A stretch of 64,000 bases of DNA, taken from assembly GCF_019703515.2 (NCBI RefSeq), contig NC_059372.1, forward strand, positions 27,703,931 through 27,767,930, given 5' to 3'. The first letter of the stretch is position 1. The number at the start of each line of letters is the position of its first letter. Positions 11,901 through 24,415 of this stretch are shown piece after piece. The notes beneath the pieces are model-generated. The model did no database searches. It worked only from the letters and a program-made list of their open reading frames with translations, and was not told the DNA's origin. The translations under genes were made by a program, and so were the position numbers. Origin of the DNA: Myxocyprinus asiaticus. Lineage: Eukaryota; Chordata; Actinopteri; Cypriniformes; Catostomidae.

Positions 11901-14385
11901 ACTCCCCCTCTTTCCAAAACCTGCACTCCAAAGACACCAAATGAGCTTTATTGACACTGACATGAGCAGAAACAGTTGTCAAAAACATCAGTAGCAAAAT
12001 AGCACCCTCAACTGACAACTGTTATGAGCAACATGGCATAAAAATGGCATTTTGCCTCAATATTTCACTGCAACTACAATACTATGTGAAAGCACAAAAT
12101 GATTGACAGGCAGAAAGCGTCATTGTCAGCGGTCAGTTTTTTTGTTTGCTGTTTACAGAGTCTAGAGCTGTCACAGAGACCGGTGAAATATATCAGTACA
12201 CTTATTTCATTAATATCTTTCAGGGAGTTGTAAAATTTTTAGCATACCTTTCCATGAAAGAATAGCTTACAGCACCTTTAAGTTTAATATTTATCTCAAA
12301 CTCCCTCTTACTGTCTTTCTCTGGATCTTTCAGGGAGATTCCTCTGGAATTGAGACAGCGTTCCCGGGGTGGTCAGGTAAACCTGGACATGGAGGACCAT
12401 CGGGATGAAGATTTCTCCAAAGCCAAACCAACGTTCAGAGCTTTTACTGGAGAAGGACAGAAACTGGGCAGGTTGGAAAGCTGTCTCTCATTTCCCTTCA
12501 TCTATTACGGGCAGCCATTTCTAATTTTAACACACTCAATACATGCACAGTTATAATCGAGCTACATCAGGTTTTTGTATAGTCGAGCTACAGTCTTCAT
12601 CTGCTGTCTAAGTGTACGTGACTCAGTGTGTTATCGGATATTTAAAGGAAGAGCGTCAGCCAATGAAGTGTTAAATACACATCACACATCTCTTTTTCGG
12701 AGCATCAGCACAATGTTGAGGCCTCTGATTAACGTGTATACACACCTGGCGGAGTCAAGCTAGAAACGCATTACCTAGGTCTGTTAAACCTAATTTATCC
12801 TATGGAAGAAGCCAAACTTTTTTTCTCCTAGATGAACTAAAGCACCCTAAGCGAACGAAGCTGGCGTTTATACTGTACGTGGTGTCGTTTTAAAATTAGT
12901 TTGTGTTGTAAATCATATTAAAAAAAGTGTACTACTGCACAATTTTTGGGAGAGGGGCTTCAAAATGATAAATTTTTAATGATAGTAACCTAGGTTACTA
13001 CTCAGCTGGCACGCGCAATTGTAGATAAAACATCACCTATGATTAGTTTTAACCTATCATCAACGTTTTTCGCTTAGCTGAGTTCTTCCAGGTCAAGAAT
13101 TTCAGAGATGTGTGCGAAATTAAGAAATATCACCAAACAAACACCTTGGCAGAACAACAACTTTTCTGCATTTCGTCATCATTTCAGCTGAATTAAAAGA
13201 AGCCTGTTCACTGTTCACAAGTATAACTTAGCCTTTAGTCTGACTTCGCAAAAATCAGACGTTACGAATTTAGTTAGGACTAAAGCATTTACAATTATTG
13301 TTTTAGTAAGACTGAAATCTAACTTAAAATTGCTTTCAAACGTACTGACTGTGTCTTCTTGGAAGACTAGACTAGATTTACCTATCTACAGCCTCGTCAC
13401 ATTTTTGTAATTTGATATACGCTTTTTTGCTCAAGTTTGAGGTACTCTTCATCTCAAAGAACATGATAAATATTCTGTTTAGTAAGTAAGGTTTGAAATT
13501 AGAATTATGGTGTGTGTGTGTGTGCGCATGATGTACAGTATGAACGTTTTCGTTTTATTTTGTGGATACAGTGTGTCCATTTTACCCCAAGGGGTCAATA
13601 GATTAAAGGAAAAGCTCACCCAAATGCATATGACTTTATTTCTTCTAAGGAACACAATGATATTTTGATGGAGTCATCCTATAAATAGATCCATACAATG
13701 CAAGTAAATGGGGTCCAAACATTTAAGCACCCAAAAGCTCCACTTTTTTTTTTTTTTAATTGGCCAGATTTATGGTTACTTTGCTCGAACTGTTCCTCTT
13801 CCATTGGGATCTGCTTTACTTATGAATGTCAACAGAGGTAATTTGGCTGTTACAAGTTACCTTCCTCTGCCCTCCCTCAGTGCAACGCCAGAGTTGGTGT
13901 CACTCCAGAGAAGCCCGCAGGACCAGGCTGCCAGTGAAGCTCAGGCTACTGCTTCCATTAGTTTGGACAGCTCTCAACCTGTCACCAGCATCCAAATCAG
14001 ACTGGCCGATGGAGGCCGACTGGTGCAGAAGTTCAACCACACTCACAGGTAAAAAAAAGTTAAAATATAGTGAAAGCCTACACTAGCCACAGACCTACCC
14101 ACCAATGTATCCTTTTAATTCTATGAGTCACACCCAGAAATTTACAGAAAAGATCTAAATGAGTCAGGATATATGCCTTCATATATCTTCTTCATGACTT
14201 GCTTGTTCCCTCTCATTCACAGGGTGTCGGATGTGCGTCAGTTTGTGGCAAGTGCTCGACCCGCTTTAGCTGCTGCAGAGTTCGTTCTCATGACGACCTT
14301 CCCCAACAAAGAGCTGACGGACGAGAGTCAGACGCTGAAGGATGCCAACCTGTTGAATGCCGTCATTGTCCAGCAGTTAAAGTGA
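5940..14385 (+). CDS. nsfl1c: NSFL1 cofactor p47 (p97/VCP adaptor)
   Basis: p47 is an adaptor of the AAA ATPase p97/VCP in Golgi and ER membrane fusion and ubiquitin-dependent traffic. Coding exons: 5940-6041, 6566-6657, 6772-6846, 7019-7184, 10449-10544, 10627-10736, 12334-12471, 13881-14048, 14223-14385; all introns are GT-AG and the frame is continuous. The product is 369 aa, against 370 in human. The N-terminal UBA domain (about 1-45) begins [20 protein letters not shown]. An acidic linker follows (residues about 70-90). The SEP domain starts at about residue 178 ([29 protein letters not shown]). The C-terminal UBX domain spans about 290-369, with [20 protein letters not shown] near its end, a p97-contacting loop region in this family. 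The start is the first ATG in frame with the UBA domain. Introns 4 and 6 carry transposons. Confidence 0.97.
7502..7797. mobile_element. Foldback MITE (family A) in nsfl1c intron 4
   Basis: The left end TTAAAGGAATAGTTCACCC is mirrored by GGGTGAACTACTCCTTTA at the right. Both arms continue with ATTCTCTCATTATTCACTTA and its inverse. About 296 bp, non-coding. Confidence 0.75.
7922..9200. mobile_element. Non-autonomous hAT element, 1.28 kb, in nsfl1c intron 4
   Basis: Terminal inverted repeats TAGAGCCCGACCGATA (left) and TATCGGTCGGGCACTA (right) bound a 1279-bp element. It is flanked by near-identical 8-bp duplications, CTCGGTAC at 7914-7921 and CTTGGTAC at 9201-9208. Subterminal ACCGATA/TATCGG motifs are repeated at both ends, as expected for transposase-binding sites. 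No transposase frame remains, so it depends on an autonomous relative. Confidence 0.82.
9255..9850. repeat. Fragment of a second hAT-like repeat in nsfl1c intron 4
   Basis: Starts CTAGGGCTGCAACAACGAAT with ATCGATAAAAACGATAAT just inside, the typical look of fish hAT-derived repeats. I could not find a matching right terminus; the text near 9828 (TAATCGTGCAATATCGTACC) may be its remains. Boundaries are approximate. Confidence 0.45.
11836..12281. mobile_element. Family B MITE directly upstream of nsfl1c exon 7
   Basis: Inverted ends TTGAAGGTACTGTAAGC and GCTTACAGCACCTTTAA enclose about 446 bp. The interior matches the element at 4406-4880. The right end lies 52 bp upstream of the exon 7 acceptor at 12332-12333. 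It contains the string ATCTTTCAGGGAG at 12214-12226, the same 13 bases as at the real acceptor. Confidence 0.72.
13603..13740. repeat. Fragment of family A MITE in nsfl1c intron 7
   Basis: ATTAAAGGAAAAGCTCACCC is followed by the family's inner text (TTATTTCTTCTAAGGAACAC, CATACAATGCAAGTAAATGG). The right arm is missing. Confidence 0.55.
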
Positions 14386-15122
14386 CAGTGCTATCTATTG
14401 GCCTGGCTCTATAAAAGCACTCTTGAGTTTTCCTTGCCTCTGAGTTGGAGATACCAGGACTAAAAGGACTTCTAATTACTTAATTTTGTTTCCTTTAGTG
14501 ATGTGTATTTCCTCTGTGGCAGTTTTGGGGGCAGTGGGTAGTTCTGGTTAAACATGAAGATGAGAGGAAAGCAATCACACTGTGATATAGTTAAAGGGAA
14601 GGAGAGAGGAATGAAGTGGCGATCTAACAAATTTTGCAGTTTTAGAATAACAATGAACAAATTCAGATTGAAATAAGGAGCTTTTTGAAGAGTTTTGACA
14701 TCCCTTTACCTCGGGGTCTATCTTGCAGATAACTGCTGCTTCTCATTTGGTGTTTTTGGTCTCCCTGTTTCTTTCCTCTCTGTTTATTCCCTCTCAACAT
14801 TTCTCAAAACAAAAGTAGCCTTATATTTTAGCCCCTTGCAGTGACACTGACCTCAAATATCAAGAACAACCTCAACTGTCAATGAGAAAAAGGTTTAAAC
14901 TAGATATTTTTGGCTGGCACATTATATTATTGATTTTATTTTTATGTTTGCCTGATTATACAATAGTTTTAAACAAAGTTGTTAGTTGGTTGGTTAACCA
15001 CCAACTTCAGTTTTGGAAGCCTCTGCTGGTTAACTTATCAGTGGCCATCTTGTATTCTATGCAGCAACTGACTATAAAACTGGACTCACTTCGTGATTGT
15101 GTAGAGCTGTTGTAAACCTGCT

Positions 15123-15128
15123 ATTAAA
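15123..15128 (+). terminator. Possible polyadenylation signal of nsfl1c (ATTAAA)
   Basis: An ATTAAA hexamer lies 738 bp after the nsfl1c stop codon, followed within about 70 bp by T-rich sequence. I saw no AATAAA between the stop and this point. This is inferred from position only. Confidence 0.35.
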
Positions 15129-15884
15129 CCCCTCTGTCTGGCATTGGAGCGCACTTTTTTCCCCAAGAGTACTTCATTTTTTTAACACTTTGGCTGGTGT
15201 GTCAGTGTATCAGAAATAACTTCTGATGTGTAGGAGCAATTTATGTCTTCTAAGTCCATAGACCTTTGCGTGTCAGGAAGCTGTTTGTTTTTGAAAGTTG
15301 TGTTTGTCGTAAGATCATGCCAGACAGCGTGATGGAAGCTATTAGTACAGAAACCGGAGTCATGAGTTTGTCATGCACTCCCAAGGTCTGCAAAGTAGGC
15401 CCTCCTCCATTCATTCCACTGTCTGTCGTAGCTGCATCTTCCATTGCATCTAGCACAGGTACAGTAATGAAAACATCTTGGGATCAGACGTTAATGGCTA
15501 AATCAATTTTATTTATAAAAATACATCTTAATACTTTTTCATATGGATGTAATGTATTCAGGTATCACTTCAGTACAAAACAACATGAAGTTATATGCCT
15601 CCTTTTATTAAATTACAAGTAATTCAACTAATCTGATATATTAGTCATGGTTGCCCTTTAAGAGTTAACAAAGTTTTGTTGATCTTTGCCATGGTCTGTG
15701 TTGTGTATATATTTCGGCAGTGTATTTATACAGTTTATAGCTATTTACAGTCTAAATAAGTGAAAAGTAAATGTCTTATTTGTAACGTGGAGCTATCATA
15801 AAGTATATAATCACTCACTGGAGTGCATCAACAGCAAACATTCTTTGCATGGCTTGTCTTTTTTATGGATTGGAAAAGTCATGG

Positions 15885-16819
15885 CTATTCCCTTTTGCGC
15901 AAATGGATGTACATAATTCCACTGCACAGAAGCAAAGGTACACAAGCCCATGCCAGGAAAAAGCAGTAACCAAAGTGTCCAGAGCTTAACTCCCTGGAGT
16001 CCTGAAGGAATTCTTCATTGTGCAGAGTGTAAATGAGTGTGGCAGTAAAGGTGTTGAGGCCTGGTAGAGAACACAGAAAAGGTCATTTACAGTTAAATTA
16101 TTTTAAGGTTTTAATTCAATTTCAGTGCAACTAAAATGAATATATACTTAAAAGTATCAGCTTGGGCTGAAAACTATTGCTGTGCAATAAAGCCAACTCT
16201 ACTGAAACACTCAAACTGAGTTAATGAAGCACACAGTGAAGAGAATTAAGTTTAGTCTGACTTACCTGCAAACACCTGGCAGACACCAGTGAGGTAGAAG
16301 AGTCCTCCTTTAGACATGGTGAAGAGTTGCCCCAGGAATATCAGGAATGAAATGGAGGAGAAGACCAAAGACAGGACCATCAGAACCTGGACTGCTTGAA
16401 GCCATTCTGGTGGAAAAATATATGAAGACCATTCACCTTTTATATTGAACCACTGCTTAATGGTGCATAAACATTTAGTGTGCATTAGGTTACCAAATTC
16501 ATAGCAGGAGCCAAAAAGTAAAAGTGCTCAAAATCAAAACATTGTTCTACCGGTCTCTTCTGATGTTGCACAGAACCATGCTTCTGTTTCATTGTCGAAT
16601 CGACAGTTGTACCACAGGTCTGAGCTCTCGGTGCCGTCCCAAACCCACCAGGACTGAAAGAGAAGGATGTGAGCATTTATTCAGAGTCAAATAGAAGTCT
16701 GGGAACCTTTTGATCAATGATTTCAGAAATAATATGCTGACTTTTTCCATAGTAGCGATGAAGAGAATGGCCAGTGTGATGAGATGGAGCAGAGTGACAA
16801 ACATCAGAAGGAATGCCAT
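15885..16819 (-). CDS. emp3: Epithelial membrane protein 3 (PMP22/EMP/claudin family)
   Basis: A four-pass membrane protein of the PMP22/EMP family, found at the plasma membrane and linked to cell adhesion and growth control. Coding exons on the minus strand: 16742-16819, 16551-16653, 16266-16406, 15885-16060; total 498 nt, 165 aa (human EMP3 is 163). TM1 begins MAFLLMFVTLLHLITLAILF. The first extracellular loop has the family's tryptophans (SWWVWDGTESSDLWYNC) and an N-glycosylation site NET in RFDNETEAW. TM2 and TM3 contain WLQAVQVLMVLSLVF and MSKGGLFYLTGVCQ, the latter specific to EMP3. TM4 is followed by the basic tail IHLRKRE. The start ATG sits 15 nt after a splice acceptor, so the 5' UTR lies in an upstream exon, a gene structure usual in this family. 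Confidence 0.95.
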
Positions 16820-17376
16820 GGTGATGGACAGCACCTGTTAGCCCATGAGACAACAACATCTGAAACTTTATGAGCTTTTTGTATCATCAAAATCAGGATA
16901 TATCATGTTTCACTTTTGGAATATTTAAAATAATTTCTATAATAATAATAATAAACTATAAATTTAAACCAAAATGTTCAAATTATTTAAATTCCTTGTT
17001 TGATGTTTACTGAACGGTTCAAAATACAACAACAGGCATATTATTGTAAGATTACCTTTAGGAATCTATAAGCACATGAGGTTTAACAAATCTGCTTTTG
17101 CCAAAATTAAGAGAGGAAAACCAATGGCAGCAAATAAAAATATGGTTCCAATTTATATTAGGCACCTTTAACCACTATGTACCAGGGCCGTAACCACCAT
17201 AGACATGGAGGTGACATGAACTTAACTGTTTAGGTTAAGTTAACGAGATGAAAGTAAATTAACTCAGATTTGATATTTGAATTTTATTGTTTCTACTCTT
17301 GTTAATAAGTTAATTGAATTGATTCAACTTTAGATCAAACAATAGCACAGCTCAAATAAACCACAACTGATTCTAG

Positions 17377-17697
17377 GTCATCCATCGCCACTTGTCCTAT
17401 GCAGGGTCACGGGTAGTGCTGGAGCATATCCCAGCTGTCTTGGGCCAAAGGCAGGGAAGCACCATGGACAGGTGGCCAGTTCATCACAGGGCAAACACAA
17501 ACATTCCCACTCTCACCTACAGGCAATTTAGGGTCTCCAATTAACTTAACCTGCATGTTTTTGGACTTGTGGGGGAAACCCACATGAACACAGGGAGAAC
17601 ATGCAAACCCCACACAGAAAGGCCCAGTTGAGCCAGGACTCAAACCCAGGACCTTCTTGTTGTGAGGCAACAGTGCTACACACTGAGCCACCGTGTA
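17377..17697 (-). repeat. Dispersed teleost repeat, unclassified
   Basis: On the minus strand this reads as a repeat very widespread in fish, with CGGTGGCTCAGTGTGTAGCA, TTCTCCCTGTGTTCATGTGG and GCATATGCTCCAGCACTACC-type text. The near-B-box string GGGTTTGAGTCC is compatible with a tRNA-related head, but I cannot assign it firmly to a SINE or LINE family. Confidence 0.5.
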
Positions 17698-17699
17698 AA

Positions 17700-18737
17700 C
17701 TTAATTGAAATTAAACTTAATTATCCAAAGAAATGCATATACCTTCACTTTAACAGCACATGCACAAAGAGAACAGGGTCCAACTTGGGCCCAACTTGAC
17801 CAGATGGGACACTGATCACGCTAATAGTGACATCACACGAAAAATAACTATTTGCAACAAAACAGCATAATACTACAAAAGAGCTAAAACCTTTATAAAT
17901 CCTTAATATAAATTCTTAAAATCAACTATTTTAATGACCCCATAACTTCCCATTGACCAAGGAAACATAATTAAAGCGCAAAACATGAGTATTCCCCATA
18001 ACCTCAATTCTATACACAAGAGTTTGAGTTATTAACACTTAAAATCTTAAGTCTATGGATTTTTAAGATAAATAATTTCAATGAACTTAAATATTTGAGT
18101 TATGAGCCCAAAAAACTGACATTTGAACTAATACTTAACTACAACAACTTGATATTTCCAGCAATCACAGCTTTAGGGTGTACAGTGTTGAAGTACTCTA
18201 CAAATAGGGTTAGGGTTTAATGTAAGGGTTGGGGTAGGGTTAACAGTGTAACTACAGATGTAATTAAATGCAGGTACATTAAATGTAAGTACAGTGCAAA
18301 AACACATCTGTACATAATAACTACATTGTATTAAATGCTTAAGTACATAGTAGTTAAAGACACCTAATATAAAGTTGGTCCAAAAATACTAAGTAAACGA
18401 ACTCCAGAAATTAAGGCACTCTTTCGGACTTATATGTCAGGCTGTGGTTTTCCTCAGGTCAATACCAGTGGTGAATAATGGTCTTATTAATAGTCATATG
18501 TGTGTATCCACAATCTTCAATGATTCTCAGAGGCTATATAGATTCCAAAAAGAAGGAAAAAAAAAAATGCTTGTTTGTCAATCCATCCCATTTTTAGTAT
18601 TCTCCAATGCGGTTTTTGTTTGATCCATGTGACACATTCTGTCTCTATTTAACAAGTGTACTTGTTCAAAAATATTTCAAGCTCATTATGCTGCTGGTAG
18701 AGGCAGTTCCGCTTCCGATCTCTGATTCATAGAAATC
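17700..18737. other. emp3 first-intron region, no other gene recognised
   Basis: AT-rich and apparently non-coding. Near 18205-18245 there is GGGTTAGGG-type text common in fish dispersed repeats. No exon or RNA gene can be supported. Confidence 0.5.
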
Positions 18738-19483
18738 GTTGAATGGCTGGCTCACTGGTGCAGTTAAAACAACCTGTAGATGAACACGCTCAAAACGGTG
18801 GAGATGATTGAGGACTTTAGGAGGGACACCCCAACACTGACCCCCCTCACCATTCTAAACAGCACTGTGGCAGCAGTGGAGTCATTCAGGTTACTGGGCA
18901 CTACCAACTCACAGGAACTGAAGTGGGAGACCCACATTGACTCCATTGTGAAAAAGGCCCAGCAGAGGTTGTACTTCCTTCGCCAGTTAAGGAAGTTCAA
19001 CCTGCCACAGGAGCTGCTGATACAGTTCTACTCAGCAGTCATTGAGTCTGTCCTCTGCACTTCAATAACTGTCTGGTTTGGTTCAGCTACGAAATCAGAC
19101 ATCAGAAGACTACAAAGGACAGTTCGGACTACTGAGAGGATTATTTGGTTGCCCCCTGCCCTCCCTTCAAAAACTGTACACTTCCAGAGTGAGGAAAAAG
19201 GCTGTAAAAATCACCCTGCCCACTACCTTTTTGAACTGTTGCCTTCTGGCCGACGCTTCAGAGCTCTGAGCACCAGAACCGGCAGGCACCGGAACAGTTT
19301 TTTCCCTCAGGCTATCCATCTCATGAACAGTTAAAATTGCCCCATTGAGCAATAATTATGTGCGATACACAGTTTAGTCTTTCTTATATTTATCCAACAT
19401 ATCACACCTCTTCTGAGATTACATTCCCTTGCTTCTGTATAATAACAGATTTGTATTTGTATATTGTACATACATACATAAAT

Positions 19484-19528
<45 letters not shown>

Positions 19529-19708
19529 CTTATTGTGTATTTTTATATATACTTATATTTTCTATTCACTTTTTATTTTTATTCAATTTTTTATTATTAT
19601 CTATGTCTTGTTGCTGTTTTTGTATTGTTTGTGCACTGGAAGCTCCTGTCACCAAGACAAATTCCTTGTATGTGTAAGCATACTTGGAAATAAAGCTCAT
19701 TCTGATAA
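18738..19708 (+). pseudogene. 3' end of an L2-type LINE reverse transcriptase
   Basis: The frame from 18780 to 19334 encodes the C-terminal part of a fish L2/CR1-clade reverse transcriptase: LKWETHIDSIVKKAQQRLYF, LRQLRKFNLPQELLIQFYSA, VIESVLCTSITVWFGSATKS and FELLPSGRRFRAL. Between about 19145 and 19215 the conserved text (GCPLPSLQKLYTSRVRKKAV) is in another frame, so two compensating frameshifts have occurred. The 3' end is AATAAAGCTCATTCTGAT near 19691, close to the usual L2 tail. The endonuclease and most of the polymerase are absent, as in a 5'-truncated insertion. It lies in the first intron of emp3, opposite in strand. Confidence 0.85.
19484..19525. repeat. (CA)n-(TA)n microsatellite
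   Basis: A short CA run passes directly into about 16 TA units inside the 3' tail of the L2 fragment. Confidence 0.9.
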
Positions 19709-20219
19709 TATGGAATCAACTGCTCACCCATTTCTTAGACCTATTGATGTGCAGTAGCGATTTGCTTAGTTTTGTTAAAAAGGCAATCACATCCAAAGCG
19801 ACATCAGATCAAAATATCATTGGCCTACAACTTGAGAACAAAAGACCACTCGACCAACACACTGTAAAAGGTTTCACTGTTATTTGTATATTTATGTGAA
19901 CTCCATTTTTGTTGATTCAGCATTTATTTTATTATTATTATTTTTTTTTTTTCTAGCAAATGGGATTCACTATAGTGGAAATGCTTCTTCACGAGGCAGT
20001 GAAGAATTGTAAACTCTTATAATTTAATGCACCCGAGTCCACTGCGTACCAAATGAAAATTATACTACTAGACTGACATTACGTCTTACGTTTAAATAAC
20101 GAAATGCTGTTCTTATAACGTTTACTTCTGTTAAACTACCGATTAAAAAGTATTGAAATTAGTGATACAAAATGTGATAAACCGCGTTTTAAAATCAAAA
20201 CAAATAAAGGTAAGCTCAC

Positions 20220-20300
20220 CAGATGCGTGCGATGTATTCACTGTGTCAGTGCCTCTCCAAGTCTATCTGCGATGCTTCTCTCCTCCCTTTTCAACAACTC
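20220..20300 (-). other. emp3: Probable 5' UTR exon of emp3
   Basis: The minus strand shows a good donor, CATCTG|GTGAGC, with the exon ending at 20220. The emp3 start exon needs an upstream non-coding exon on this strand, and this is the best donor I see between 16840 and 20700. The 5' limit is not visible; 20300 is nominal. cDNA would decide. Confidence 0.45.
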
Positions 20301-21426
20301 CACTAAACTGGCTGAGATGGATTTTTTGTTGGGTCAACCCCAAATACGCCTATTTCCTTTTGGTTGAATTATATTTCCATTGCTGTCCTGCTGTCCTGCA
20401 CACACTCCAATCTGATCCTCCTTGTGTGTTCAGGAAACGCATGAGCATGTGCACACGTCTCCATCTCAGAGTGTGTGCGCTGACTTCATATCACAACTCC
20501 AATCTCCTTTTGATGATGTCGATTATGTGAGTGGCGGCTTACATAAAGGGTGTTTCATTCATCATCGCCCAAGAGATGAAGTTATGGTAATTAAACAGGA
20601 AAGGGAAAGTCACTTCAATGGGGAAAACTACAGGAACCTCAATGTTTATTTGGCATGCTGTGTAGCTACAGTAAAATGTCAGTTATACTGTAGATATTCA
20701 ACATAATATTTAGATATAAATATTCAGATTGTCTAGAGTTAACCCTTTGGGTAGTGTCATAACATGTCCATGAGCTTTAAAGATTTTAGGTTTAAATGTA
20801 TGTGAATGTAGTGTAATGAAATTGGGGGATTTCTCGTCATACTTGGATATTTTTTTTAACTTGTGAGTTCTAGGCTCAGGTAGCCTAATCCTGTATGCAG
20901 TGTTTCTCCAATCCCGTCCCGCTGGCGTGGACGGGACCTGTATCCGATTTGGATTTGGGAGCAAGAGTCGACAGGAAAGGAATACAAAGAGAGTGTGGAA
21001 TTGAAAAGAGGAGAGAGTCGTGATGTGTGATTTACTTAGCCGTATAGCGTTCACAAAAAGTGGGGATGTTTTCGGTCGAAACCTTTAGGGTTTGTCCGGC
21101 GACGAAGATATCTAGATAGGGGATATATGTCTAGTGATAGCTTAGGGGGACATAGCTGGCTGAATTTGTCTATGTCTGGACCCTCAGAGGCGGCGGTGCT
21201 ATTTCTCTAAGCGGTTATACTCCAAGTGCAAGTGTGTCCTAATTTCTGTGACCAGTTCCCACGGGACGGCATCGACACAGTCATCCTCTCCCTTCAGACC
21301 CCGTGATGGGGTCTTGTTCGTCTGGATAAGGGGATGTGTTTTAAAATGCATTATTTGCTGTGAGATGAGATTGTATGGGGATTTTGTACTTGTTTGTGTT
21401 TTAAATGATTGAATTTGTAAGATCTA

Positions 21427-23045
<1,619 letters not shown>

Positions 23046-23417
23046 TATCTGAACGAGTTTAACTAGACGCTGACCTTTTCACTGTGTGTAGTGGGTTATT
23101 TGTGATCACATATTCTCTCCAGCCCTTGTCTTGTTGTGAGTTTTCACCGCTTTAAAACTGAGTGCAGTGTGTAACGTAAAATCGTTCAGCATGGGTGGTT
23201 GCAAACTTATTTAAATGTCTATTTGGTTGTTTCTTTTCATCACTGATTCCGTTAATAAAAGTGATCTTTTCTGTAGACTTGTGGTTGTGTGGTCTGTGAG
23301 ACCTCTTTGTAGCCAGACAATTGTCTTTAGCATTATTTTCTAGTAGGATATTAGGAGGTCTGTTACAGTATAAAGGAAAGTGTACATTTTAGGTGCTGTG
23401 ACTAGTCACCATTTTAG

Positions 23418-24072
23418 TTAAAGGAATATTCCGAGTTCAAAACAAGTTAAACTCAATCTACAGCATTCGTGGCATAATGTTGACTACCACAAAAATTAAT
23501 TTTGGCTCGTCCCTCCTTTTCTTTGAAAAAATAAATAAATCTGGGTTACAGTGAGGCTCTTACAATGGAAGTGAATGGGGCTAATTCATAAACGTCAAAT
23601 ATTCACTGTTTTAAAAGTATAGCCACAAGAAAAACAATGTGTGTTAACAATTTCAGTGTGATTAAAAAATCACTTCCTAACCTTTTCTGTGTAAAGTTAT
23701 AGCCAAGTTTACAACTTTGTTGCCATGGCGGTGTAATGCCAGATACACTAAAACCCAAAAGTAACTGGAAAAATTATGATTTAAACAACTTTACAGCTAA
23801 AATATTTTTTGTTGTGAGTTTTAACCGGGAAATTAATTTAAGTGCTTTTATGAAATTTTAAGTTTCACATTTCTGCCTTTAAACCCTCCAAAAATTGGCC
23901 CCATTCACTTCCATTGTAAGTGCCTCACTGTAACCTCGATTTTTTGCTCTTTATTTTTTTTAAAGAAAAGGACAAACGAGTCGAAATTCATTTTTGTAGT
24001 AGTCAACATTATGCCACAAACGCTGTCGATTTAGTTTAACTTTCTAACTAAGAAGCGGGTTATTTCTTTTAA
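23418..24072. mobile_element. Foldback/MITE element upstream of trpc4ap
   Basis: Left end TTAAAGGAATATTCCGAGTT with GTGGCATAATGTTGACTACC inside; right end has the inverse, GTAGTCAACATTATGCCACA, then GGGTTATTTCTTTTAA. Inner arms match too (CTTACAATGGAAGTGAATGG and its inverse). About 655 bp, non-coding, able to fold on itself. It resembles the short inverted-repeat elements described from zebrafish, but the family name is not certain. Confidence 0.75.
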
Positions 24073-24257
24073 GTGTTTCACCATTTATTTTATTTTTTTA
24101 ATCACCTTTTGCCTTCACTAGTTAATTTAAATGGTCCTACGGGGTGACAAGTGAATTTTAAAAAGTACAAATAGGCTACTCTAAATATTATCTCAAAGTC
24201 ATAAAAATGCATTCATAATATAGAAGGATTATTATTACTTTTAACGGCCCAGTTGTT

Positions 24258-24352
24258 GATTTGTTGTTTGTAGTTACCTCTTCAATCCAGTAGGTGTAAT
24301 TAATAACACTTTTATTCTCGCTTGTTGTAGTTATCGCTCCAGTCCAGTAGGG
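24258..24352 (+). promoter_or_regulatory. Direct repeat in the trpc4ap promoter region
   Basis: Two related copies about 57 bp apart: TAGTTACCTCTTCAATCCAG-TAGG ending at 24294, and TAGTTATCGCTCCAGTCCAG-TAGG ending at 24351. They lie 65-155 bp before the trpc4ap ATG. Whether they bind a factor is unknown. Confidence 0.4.
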
Positions 24353-24415
24353 AGCAGTATTTCCCCCGTTGATTTCCCGGAGGCTCCTCAACGTCACAAC
24401 GCCAGCGGAAAAGCA

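Noticed and set aside
18780..19334. 184-codon open frame as a host gene
   Set aside because: The protein matches the C-terminus of L2-type reverse transcriptase, with two frameshifts and an L2-like 3' tail.
20153..20706. Overlapping 125- and 94-codon plus-strand frames
   Set aside because: No recognisable domains. The region more likely holds the 5' exon and promoter of emp3 on the other strand.
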